From: Liolophura sinensis
Taxonomy: Eukaryota; Mollusca; Polyplacophora; Chitonida; Chitonidae
DNA: 64,000 nt
Direction of reading: 5' to 3'
NCBI RefSeq assembly: GCF_032854445.1
Contig: NW_027018080.1
Coordinates: 1 to 64,000 of the forward strand
The notes under the pieces are model-generated. The model was not told where the DNA came from and did no database searches. It saw only the letters and a list, made by a program, of their open reading frames with translations. Shown here one piece after another: positions 25,801 to 34,525 of the stretch. The translations under genes and the position numbers were made by a program. How positions within the stretch are numbered: the first letter of the stretch is position 1; each line of letters opens with the position of its first letter.

Positions 25801-26315
25801 TAAGACGTCAAATCTTTGGGCTAAGCCCATTTAACTCACCCAGCAATTGCCTTACTTCTAAGTCCAAGACAATCTCAATGTCTTTATCTACGTGTAGAAA
25901 AACCACACCATTTGTACATGAAAAACACAAGGTACTTGATACAGTCTGCTGTAAAAAGTACAACTGAACACTGACCCACTTCAGTAAGGTGCCAAAAGAT
26001 GCGGAATTGAGCCAGGCATCGGTAGCTGTTGAAAAATTGCAAATTTCCCTGGTTTCCATGGAGTAAGAGCCGTTGCTGGGCACGTGATTATGACATAAAT
26101 GATCATTCATTTGTCACCACAGCCAAAAGTGTTGGTCGGAGAGCAACGCGGTTTGCACCATTCGATTTTTTGCAACTGGAACAGTTTTTCCACTTTTGCA
26201 TTTTTACCTGGTCTTTTTGTTAATTGAAATGGGCTACACTGTACTCTGTACAATCGCGACTGGTCATTACTATATTCAACTTTTGACTATAAGTTATGTG
26301 CCCTTCGGTAGCCCA
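25801..26315. repeat. Shortened monomer (515 bp) with a ~35-bp deletion
   Basis: Near 26,160-26,180 the sequence goes directly from CCATTCGATTT to TTTGCAACTGG. The intervening stretch, which in other copies contains CTCGTCACAAAATACG and GATTAGCCTC, is missing. This is the shortest monomer in the window and its deletion is not seen in any other copy. The monomer also starts CATAAGACGTC rather than CAGAAGACGTC. Because 35 is not a multiple of 3, the deletion also breaks the reading-frame register seen across other copies. Confidence 0.9.
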
Positions 26316-27977
26316 GAAGACGTCAAATCTTTGGGCTAAGCCCATTTAACTCACCCAGCAATTGCCTTACTTCTAAGTGCAAGACAATCTCAATGTCTTT
26401 ATCTAAGTGTAGGAAAACCACACCATTTGTACATAAAAAAAACAAGGTACTTGATACAGTCTGCTGTAAAAAGTACAACTGACCACAGACCCACATGAAT
26501 AAGGTGCAAGAAGATGCGGAATTGAGCCAGAAATCGGCAGCTGTTGAAAAATTGCAAATTTCCCTGGTTTCCATGGAGTAAGAGCCGTTGCTGGGCACGT
26601 GATTAAGACATAAATGATCATTCAATTGTCACTACAGCCAAAAGTATTGGTCGGAGAGCAACGCGGTTTGCACCATTCGATTTCTCGTCACAAAATACGT
26701 CGAATTAGCCTCTTACTAGTAGCACTGGAACAGTTTTTCCACTTTTGCATTTTTGCCTGGTCTTTTTGTTAATTGAAATCGGCTACACTGTACTCTGTAC
26801 AATCGCGACTGGTCATTACTATATTCAACTTTTGACTATAAGTTATGTGCCCTTCGGTAGCCCAGAAGACGTCAAATCTTTGGGCTAAGCCCATTTAACT
26901 CACCCAGCAATTGTCTTACTTCTAAGTCGAAGACAATCTCAATGTCTTTATCTACGTGTAGAAAAACCAGATCATTTGCACATATAAAACACAAGGTACT
27001 TGATACAGTCTGCTGTAAAAAGTACAACTAAAAACTGACCCACATTTATAAGGTGCCAAAAAATGCGGAATTGGGCCAGGCATCGGCAGCTGTTGAAAAA
27101 TTGCAAATATCCCTGGTTTCCATGGATAAGAGCCGTTGCTGGGCACGTGATTATGACATCAATGATCATTGAATTGTCGCTACAGCCAAAAGTATTGGTC
27201 GGAGAGCAACGCGGTTTGCACCATTCGATTTCTCGTCACAAAATACGTCGGATTAGCCTCTTACCAGCAGCACTGGAGCAGTTTTTCCACTTTTGCATTT
27301 TTGCCTGGTCTTTTTGTTAATTGAAATCGGCTACACTGTACTCTGTACAATCGCGACTGGTCATTACTATATTCAACTTTTGACTATAAGTTATTTGCCC
27401 TTCGGTAGCCCAGAAGACCTGAAATCTTTGGGCCAAGCCCATTTAACTCACCCAGCAATTGCCTTACTTCTAAGTGCAAGACAATCTCAAAGTCTTTATC
27501 TACGTGTAGAAAAACATACCATTTCTACATGAAAAACACAAGGTACTTGATACAGTCTGCTGTAAAAAGTACAACTGAACACTGACCCACTTCAGTAAGG
27601 TGCCAAAAGATGCGGAATTGAGCCAGGCATCGGTAGCTGTTGAAAAATTGCAAATTTCCCTGGTTTCCATGGAGTAAGAGCCGTTGCTGTGCACGTAATT
27701 ATGACATCAATGATCATTCAATTGTCACTACAGCCAAAAGTATTGGTCGGAGAGCAACGCGGATTGCACCATTCGATTTCTCGTCAAAAAATACGTCGGA
27801 TTAGCCTCTTACCAGCAGCAACTGGAACAGTTTTTCCACTTTTGCATTTTTACCTGGTCTTTTTGTTAATTGAAATCGGCTACACTGTACTCTGTACAAT
27901 CGCGACTGGTCATTACTATATTCAACATTTGACTATAAGTTATGTGCCCTTCGGTAGCCCAGAAGACGTCAAATCTT

Positions 27978-27990
27978 TGGGCTAAGCCCA
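27978..27990. repeat. 13-bp dyad TGGGCT-A-AGCCCA (reference monomer)
   Basis: TGGGCT and AGCCCA are perfect inverted repeats around a single A. The element is present in nearly every monomer. Rare variants break one arm, such as GGGCCAAGCCC near 4,962, TTTGGACTAAGCC near 15,943 and TTTCGGCTAAGCC near 51,018. The GGGCCA version destroys the TAA stop in one frame and lets a long open frame run across the monomer junction. Confidence 0.8.
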
Positions 27991-28047
27991 TTTAACTCAC
28001 CCAGCAATTGTCTTACTTCTAAGTGCAAGACAATCTCAATGTCTTTA

Positions 28048-28059
28048 TCTACGTGTAGA
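28048..28059. repeat. 12-bp dyad TCTAC-GT-GTAGA (reference monomer)
   Basis: TCTAC and GTAGA are inverted repeats separated by GT. The motif sits in a well conserved stretch (CTTTATCTACGTGTAG). Variants include TTTACGTGTAG (near 28,597), TCTCCGTGTAG (51-56 kb) and TCTACATGTAGA (near 20,407), which is a perfect 12-bp palindrome. Confidence 0.75.
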
Positions 28060-28092
28060 AAAACCACACCATTTGTACATAAAAAACACAAG

Positions 28093-28122
28093 GTACTTGA
28101 TACAGTCTGCTGTAAAAAGTAC
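28093..28122. repeat. Possible 30-nt hairpin, nested dyads GTACTT/AAGTAC and ACAG/CTGT
   Basis: The outer arms GTACTT and AAGTAC (6 bp) enclose inner arms ACAG and CTGT (4 bp) around a TCTG loop. Three-base internal bulges (GAT and AAA) lie on either side. The arms are present in most monomers. In the left segment GTACTA replaces GTACTT, shortening the outer stem. In two monomers AAGTAAAACTG (near 50,062 and 52,805) removes the right arm. The arrangement could form a cruciform or an RNA hairpin if transcribed; its stability is untested. Confidence 0.5.
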
Positions 28123-28183
28123 AACTGACCACAGACCCACATGAATAAGGTGCCAAAAGATGCGGAATTGAGCCAGGCATCGG

Positions 28184-28274
28184 CAGCTGTTGAAAAATTG
28201 CAAATTTCCCTGGTTTCCATGGAGTAAGAGCCGTTGCTGTGCACGTGATTATGACATAAATGATCATTCAATTG
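28184..28274. repeat. Cluster of palindromes: CAGCTG, CCATGG, GTGCAC/CACGTG, AATGATCATT, CAATTG
   Basis: Within 91 bp the reference monomer has CAGCTG (28,184), CCATGG (28,217), overlapping GTGCAC and CACGTG (28,239-28,247), the 10-bp palindrome AATGATCATT (28,259) and CAATTG (28,269). Most monomers keep most of these. GTGCAC alternates with GGGCAC, and CAATTG alternates with GAATTG. CACGTG is also an E-box/G-box core, but no adjacent promoter is recognisable. Short dyads are common in satellites without a CENP-B box; a structural role here is inference. Confidence 0.65.
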
Positions 28275-28379
28275 TCACTACAGCCAAAAGTATTGGTCGG
28301 AGAGCAACGCGGTTTGCACCATTCGATTTCTCGTCACAAAATACGTCGGATTAGCCTCTTACCAGCAGCACTGGAACAG

Positions 28380-28413
28380 TTTTTCCACTTTTGCATTTTT
28401 ACATGGTCTTTTT
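28380..28413. repeat. Four clustered T-tracts, possible curved DNA
   Basis: T5, T4, T5 and T5 runs lie at 28,380-28,384, 28,389-28,392, 28,396-28,400 and 28,409-28,413. Their centres are 8.5, 7.5 and 13 bp apart, spanning about three helical turns on one strand. Phased A/T tracts can bend DNA, and curvature is a recurrent property of satellites. The phasing here is imperfect, so any bend would be moderate. The cluster occurs in almost every monomer. Confidence 0.5.
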
Positions 28414-28434
28414 GTTAATTGAAATCGGCTACAC

Positions 28435-28447
28435 TGTACTCTGTACA
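28435..28447. repeat. 13-bp dyad TGTAC-TCT-GTACA (reference monomer)
   Basis: TGTAC and GTACA form a perfect inverted repeat around TCT. A minority haplotype reads GTACTATGTACC, changing the spacer and the base after the right arm together. That form dominates the first 7 kb and reappears sporadically to the right. The surrounding ~100 bp (from AAATCGGCTACAC to GTTATGTGCCC) is the most uniform part of the monomer. Confidence 0.7.
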
Positions 28448-29062
28448 ATCGCGACTGGTCATTACTATATTCAACTTTTGACTATAAGTTATGTGCCCTT
28501 CGGTAGCCCAGAAGACCTGAAATCTTTGGGCTAAGCCCATTTAACTCACCCAGCAATTGCCTTACTTCTAAGTGCAAGACAATCTCAATGTCTTTATTTA
28601 CGTGTAGAAAAACCACACCATTTTGTACATGAAAAACACAAGGTACTTGATACAGTCTGCTGTAAAAAGTACAACTGAACACTGACCCACTTCAGTAAGG
28701 TGCCAAAAGATGCGGAATTGAGCCAGGCATCGGCAGCTGTTTGAAAAATTGCAAATTTCCCTGGTTTCCATGGAGTAAGAGCCGTTGCTGGGCACGTGAT
28801 TATGACATCAATGATCATTCAATTGTCACTACAGCCAAAAGTATTAGTCCGAGAGCAACGCGGATTGCACTATTCGATTTCTCGTCACAAAATACGTCGG
28901 ATTAGCCTCTTACCAGCAGCAACTGGAACAGTTTTTCCACTTTTGCATTTTTACCTGGTCTTTTTGTTAATTAAAATCGGCTACACTCTACTATGTACCA
29001 TTGCGACTGGTCATTACTATAATCAACTTTTTACTATATGTTATGTGCCTTTCGGTAGCCCA

Positions 29063-29596
29063 GAAGAGGTCAAATCTTTGGGCTAAGCCCATTTAACTCA
29101 CCCAGCAATTGCCTTACTTCTAAGTCGAAGACAATCTCAATGTCTTTATCTACGTGTAGAAAAACCACACCATTTGTACATGAAAAACACAAGGTACTTG
29201 ATACAGTCTGCTGTAAAAAGTACAACTGAACACTGACCCACTTCAGTAAGGTGCCAAAAGATTTGGAATTGAGCCAGGCATCGGCAGCTGTTGAAAAATT
29301 GCAAATTTCCTTGGTTTCTTTGCTGGGCACGTGATTATGACATCAATGATCATTCAGTTGTCACTACAGCCAAAAGTATTGGTCGGAGAGCAACGCGGTT
29401 TGCACCATTCGATTTGTCGTCACAAAATACGTCGGATTAGCCTCTTACCAGCAGCACTGGAACAGTTTTTCCACTTTTGCATTTTTACCTGGTCTTTTTG
29501 TTAATTGAAATCGGCTACACTGTACTTTGTACAATCGCGACTGGTCATTACTATATTCAAGTTTTGACTATAAGTTATGTGCCCTTTGGTAGCCCA
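29063..29596. repeat. Shortened monomer (534 bp) with the 15-bp deletion, copy in first tetramer
   Basis: It starts GAAGAGGTC, has AAGATTTGGAATT and lacks CATGGAGTAAGAGCC. The junction reads GGTTTCTTTGCTGG rather than GGTTTCGTTGCTGG, so it differs by one base from the copies at 23,066 and 31,246. The deletion preserves multiples of three, but I see no sign that this matters. Confidence 0.9.
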
Positions 29597-31245
29597 GAAG
29601 ACCTGAAATCTTTGGGCTAAGCCCATTTAACTCACCCAGCAATTGTCTTACTTCTAAGTCCAAGACAATCTCAATGTCTTTATCTACGTGTAGAAAAACC
29701 ACACCATTTGTACATAAAAAACACAAGGTACTTGATACAGTCTGCTGTAAAAAGTACAACTGGCCACAGACCCACATGAATAAGGTGCCAAAAGATGCGG
29801 AATTGAGCCAGAAATCGGCAGCTGTTGAAAAATTGCAAATTTCCCTGGTTTCCATGGAGTAAGAGCCGTTGCTGGGCACGTGATTATGACACAAATGATC
29901 ATTTAATTGTCACTACAGCCAAAAGTATTGGTCGGAGATCAACGCGGTTTGCACCATTCGATTTCTCGTCACAAAATACGTCGAATTAGCCTCTTACTAG
30001 CAGCACTGGAACAGTTTTTCCACTTTTGCATTTTTGCCTGGTCTTTTTGTTAATTGAAATCGGCTACACTGTACTCTGTACAATCGCGACTGGTCATTAC
30101 TATATTCAACTTTTGACTATAAGTTATGTGCCCTTCGGTAGCCCAGAAGACCTGAAATCTTTGGGCTAAGCCCATTTAACTCACCCAGCAATTGCCTTAC
30201 TTCTAAGTGCAAGACAATCTCAATGTCTTTATCTACGTGTAGAAAAACCACACCATTTGTACATGAAAAACACAAGGTACTTGATACAGTCTGCTGTAAA
30301 AAGTACAACTTAACACTGACCCACTTCAGTAAGGTGCCAAAAGATGCGGAATTGAGCCAGGCATCGGCAGCTGTTGAAAAATTGCAAATTTCCCTGGTTT
30401 CCATGGAGTAAGAGCCGTTGCTGGGCACGTGATTATGACATAAATGATCATTCAATTGTCACTACAGCCAAAAGTATTGGTCGGAGAGCAACGCGGTTTG
30501 CACCATTCGATTTCTCGTCACAAAATACGTCGGATTAGCCTCTTACAAGCAGCACTGGAACAGTTTTTTCCACTTTTGCATTTTTACATGGTCTTTTTGT
30601 TAATTGAAATCGGCTACACTGTACTCTGTACAATCGCGACTGGTCATTACTATATTCAACTTTTGACTATAAGTTATGTGCCCTTCGGTAGCCCAGAAGA
30701 CCTGAAATCTTTGGGCTAAGCCCATTTAACTCACCCAGCAATTGCCTTACTTCTAAGTGCAAGACAATCTCAATGTCTTTATTTACGTGTAGAAAAACCA
30801 CACCATTTGTACATGAAAAACACAAGGTACTTGATACAGTCTGCTGTAAAAAGTACAACTGAACACTGACCCACTTCAGTAAGGTGCCAAAAGATGCGGA
30901 ATTGAGCCAGGCATCGGCAGCTGTTGAAAAATTGCAAATTTCCCTGGTTTCCATGGAGTAAGAGCCGTTGCTGGGCACGTGATTATGACATCAATGATCA
31001 TTCAATTGTCACTACAGCCAAAAGTATTAGTCCGAGAGCAACGCGGATTGCACTATTCGATTTCTCGTCACAAAATACGTCGGATTAGCCTCTTACCAGC
31101 AGCAACTGGAACAGTTTTTCCACTTTTGCATTTTTACCTGGTCTTTTTGTTAATTAAAATCGGCTACACTCTACTATGTACAATTGCGACTGGTCATTAC
31201 TATATTCAACTTTTTACTATATGTTATGTGCCTTTCGGTAGCCCA

Positions 31246-31779
31246 GAAGAGGTCAAATCTTTGGGCTGAGCCCATTTAACTCACCCAGCAATTGCCTTAC
31301 TTCTAAGTCGAAGAAAATCTCAATGTCTTTAGTTACGTGTAGAAAAACCACACCATTTGTACATGAAAAACACAAGGTACTTGATACAGTCTGCTGTAAA
31401 AAGTACAACTGAACACTGACCCACTTCAGTAAGGTGCCAAAAGATTTGGAATTGAGCCAGGCATCGGCAGCTGTTGAAAAATTGCAAATTTCCTTGGTTT
31501 CGTTGCTGGGCACGTGATTATGACATCAATGATCATTCAGTTGTCACTACAGCCAAAAGTATTGGTCGGAGAGCAACGCGGTTTGCACCATTCGATTTGT
31601 CGTCACAAAATACGTCGGATTAGCCTCTTACCAGCAGCACTGGAACAGTTTTTCCACTTTTGCATTTTTACCTGGTCTTTTTGTTAATTGAAATCGGCTA
31701 CACTGTACTTTGTACAATCGCGACTGGTCATTACTATATTCAAGTTTTGACTATAAGTTATGTGCCCTTTGGTAGCCCA
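31246..31779. repeat. Shortened monomer (534 bp) with the 15-bp deletion, copy in second tetramer
   Basis: This is the tetramer-duplicate of the monomer at 29,063, with the same GAAGAGGTC start, AAGATTTGG and missing CATGGAGTAAGAGCC. It carries two private changes, GGGCTGAGCCC (near 31,264) and TTTAGTTACGTG (near 31,328). Confidence 0.9.
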
Positions 31780-32640
31780 GAAGACCTGAAATCTTTGGGC
31801 TAAGCCCATTTAACTCACCCAGCAATTGTCTTACTTCTAAGTCCAAGACAGTCTCAATGTCTTTATCTACGTGTAGAAAAACCACACCATTTGTACATAA
31901 AAAACACAAGGTACTTGATACAGTCTGCTGTAAAAAGTACAACTGGCCACAGACCCACATGAATAAGGTGCCAAAAGATGCGGAATTGAGCCAGAAATCG
32001 GCAGCTGTTGAAAAATTGCAAATTTCCCTGGTTTCCATGGAGTAAGAGCCGTTGCTGGGCACGTGATTATGACACAAATGATCATTTAATTGTCACTACA
32101 GCCAAAAGTATTGGTCGGAGATCAACGCGGTTTGCACCATTCGATTTCTCGTCACAAAATACGTCGAATTAGCCTCTTACTAGCAGCACTGGAACAGTTT
32201 TTCCACTTTTGCATTTTTGCCTGGTCTTTTTGTTAATTGAAATCGGCTACACTGTACTCTGTACAATCGCGACTGGTCATTACTATATTCAACTTTTGAC
32301 TATAAGTTATGTGCCCTTCGGTAGCCCAGAAGACCTGAAATCTTTGGGCTAAGCCCATTTAACTCACCCAGCAATTGCCTTACTTCTAAGTGCAAGACAA
32401 TCTCAATGTCTTTATCTACGTGTAGAAAAACCACACCATTTGTACATGAAAAACACAAGGTACTTGATACAGTCTGCTGTAAAAAGTACAACTGAACACT
32501 GACCCACTTCAGTAAGGTGCCAAAAGATGCGGAATTGAGCCAGGCATCGGCAGCTGTTGAAAAATTGCAAATTTCCCTGGTTTCCATGGAGTAAGAGCCG
32601 TTGCTGGGCACGTGATTATGACATAAATGTTCATTCAATT

Positions 32641-34525
32641 GTCACTACAGGCAAAAGTATTAGTCCGACAGCAACGCGGATTGCACCATTCGATTTCTCG
32701 TCAAAAAATACGTCGGATTAGCCTCTTACCAGCAGCAACTTGAACAGTTTTTCCACTTTTGCATTTTTACCTGGTCTTTTTGTTAATTGAAATCGGCTAC
32801 ACTGTACTCTGTACAATCGCGACTGGTCATTACTATATTCAACATTTGACTATAAGTTATGTGCCCTTCGGTAGCCCAGAAGACGTCAAATCTTTGGGCT
32901 AAGCCCATTTAACTCACCCAGCAATTGTCTTACTTCTAAGTGCAAGACAATCTCAATGTCTTTATCTACGTGTAGAAAAACCAGATCATTTGCACAAAAA
33001 AAACACAAGGTACTTGATACAGTCTGCTGTAAAAAGTACAACTAAACACTGACCCACATTTATAAGGTGCCAAAAAATGCGGAATTGGGCCAGGCATCGG
33101 CAGCTGTTGAAAAATTGCAAATTTCCCTGGTTTCCATGGAGTAAGAGCCGTTGCTGGGCACGTGATTATGACATCAATGATCATTCAATTGTCGCTACAG
33201 CCAAAAGTATTGGTCGGAGAGCAACGCGGTTTGCACCATTCGATTTCTTGTCACAAAATACGTCGGATTAGCCTCTTACCAGCAGCACTGGAACAGTTTT
33301 TCCACTTTTGCATTTTTACCTGGTCTTTTTGTTAATTGAAATGGGCTACACTGTACTCTGTACAATCGCGACTGGTCATTACTATATTCAACTTTTGACT
33401 ATAAGTTATGTGCCCTTCGGTAGCCCAGAAGAGGTCAAATCTTTGGGCTAAGCCCATTTAACTCACCCAGCAATTGCCTTACTTCTAAGTCGAAGAAAAT
33501 CTCAATGTCTTTATCTACGTGTAGAAAAACCACACCATTTGTACATGAAAAACACAAGGTACTTGATACAGTCTGCTGTAAAAAGTACAACTGAACACTG
33601 ACCCACTTCAGTAAGGTGCCAAAAGATTTGGAATTGAGCCAGGCGTGGGCAGCTGTTGAAAAATTGCAAATTTCCCTGGTTTCCATGGAGTAAGAGCCGT
33701 TGCTGGGCACGTGATTATGACATAAATGATCATTCAATTGTCACTACAGCCAAAAGTATTGGTCGGAGAGAAACGCGGTTTGCACCATTCGATTTGTCGT
33801 CACAAAATACGTCGGATTAGCCTCTTACCAGCAGCACTGGAACAGTTTTTCCACTTTTGCATTTTTACCTGGTCTTTTTGTTAATTGAAATCGGCTACAC
33901 TGTACTCTGTACAATCGCGACTGGTCATTACTATATTCAACTTTTGACTATAAGTTATGTGCCCTTCGGTAGCCCAGAAGACGTCAAATCTTTGGGCCAA
34001 GCCCATTTAACTCACCCAGCAATTGTCTTACTTCTAAGTCCAAGACAATCTCAATGTCTTTATCTACGTGTAGAAAAACCACACCATTTGTACATAAAAA
34101 ACATAAGGTACTTGATACAGTCTGCTGTAAAAAGTACAACTGACCACAGACCCACATGAATAAGGTGCCAAAAGATGCGAAATTGAGCCATGAATCGGCA
34201 GCTGTTGAAAAATTGCAAATTTCCCTGGTTTCCATGGAGTAAGAGCCGTTGCTGTGCACGTGATTATGACATAAATGATCATTCAATTGTCACTACAGCC
34301 AAAAGTATTGGTCGGAGAGCAACGCGGTTTGCACCATTCGATTTCTCGTCACAAAATACGTCGGATTAGCCTCTTACCAGCAGCACTGGAACAGTTTTTC
34401 CACTTTTGCATTTTTACCTGGTCTTTTTGTTAATTGAAATCGGCTACACTGTACTATGTACCATTGCGACTGGTCATTACTATATTCAACTTTTTACTAT
34501 ATGTTATGTGCCTTTCGGTAGCCCA
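32641..34525. repeat. Array segment: mosaic monomers between tetramer block and alternating block
   Basis: Monomers start at 32879, 33428 and 33977, preceded by the tail of the 32,329 monomer. That tail (CAGGCAAAAG near 32,648, CCGACAGC, GTCAAAAAATACG) matches the tail of the 24,151 monomer. The 32,879 monomer shares CAGATCATTTGCAC with the one at 26,865. The 33,428 monomer has the GAAGAGGTC start and AAGATTTGG but keeps CATGGAG, so it looks like an undeleted relative of the 15-bp-deletion copies. Confidence 0.8.

Larger units (their letters stand above)
18675..28244. repeat. Array segment 5: heterogeneous monomers 35-52
   Basis: Monomers start at 18675, 19224, 19773, 20321, 20870, 21419, 21968, 22517, 23066, 23601, 24151, 24702, 25252, 25801, 26316, 26865, 27413 and 27962 (the last shared with the next block). 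No short tandem register dominates. The monomers at 18675 and 22517 share CCATGGGGTAAGAGCC (18,927 and 22,771), a seven-monomer spacing of 3,842 bp. Two monomers are shortened by internal deletions (23,066 and 25,801) and are listed separately. The 20,870 monomer has AAAACCTG instead of AAGACCTG at its start and CAGCATATGTC downstream. Confidence 0.85.
27962..28510. repeat. Reference monomer (549 bp) used to describe internal structure
   Basis: This copy is full length with no private indel, so it serves as the coordinate reference. By hand count it has 226 G+C of 549 (41%) and 17 CpG. Read from the GAAGACGTC start it contains, in order: a 13-bp dyad, a 12-bp dyad, an A-rich stretch, a possible 30-nt hairpin, the subfamily-diagnostic stretch (here CACAGACCCACATGAATAAG), a cluster of palindromic hexamers, a relatively invariant stretch around GGTCGGAGAGCAACGCGG, a T-tract cluster and a terminal dyad at TGTACTCTGTACA. 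The start is a convention, since a tandem repeat has no natural first base. Most variation between copies lies about 60-70, 165-190 and 225-235 bp into the unit. The last ~100 bp are the most uniform. Confidence 0.9.
28245..32640. repeat. Tandem duplication of a four-monomer block (2,183 bp x 2)
   Basis: Copy 1 spans about 28,245-30,428 and copy 2 about 30,429-32,640. Monomers start at 28511, 29063, 29597, 30146, 30696, 31246, 31780 and 32329. Shared private variants 2.18 kb apart include TTTTTACATGGTC, CTTTATTTACGTG, GCACTATTCG, TACACTCTACTATG, the 15-bp deletion (near 29,318 and 31,501), TTCAAGTTTTGAC, AACTGGCCACAG, CACAAATGATC and GGAGATCAACGC. The copies differ at several sites, for example CATTTTGTACATG and an extra T in CTGTTTG in copy 1, and TTTAGTTACGTG in copy 2. 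The edges are approximate. Confidence 0.85.

Noticed and set aside
28321-28340. CENP-B box
   Set aside because: ATTCGATTTCTCGTC has TTCG but lacks the A and CGGG positions of the required core, and no other match was found on either strand of the reference monomer.
28471-28500. TATA-type promoter at ACTATAAGTTATG
   Set aside because: A short AT-rich match alone, repeated in every monomer with no supporting initiator or transcript, is not evidence of a promoter.
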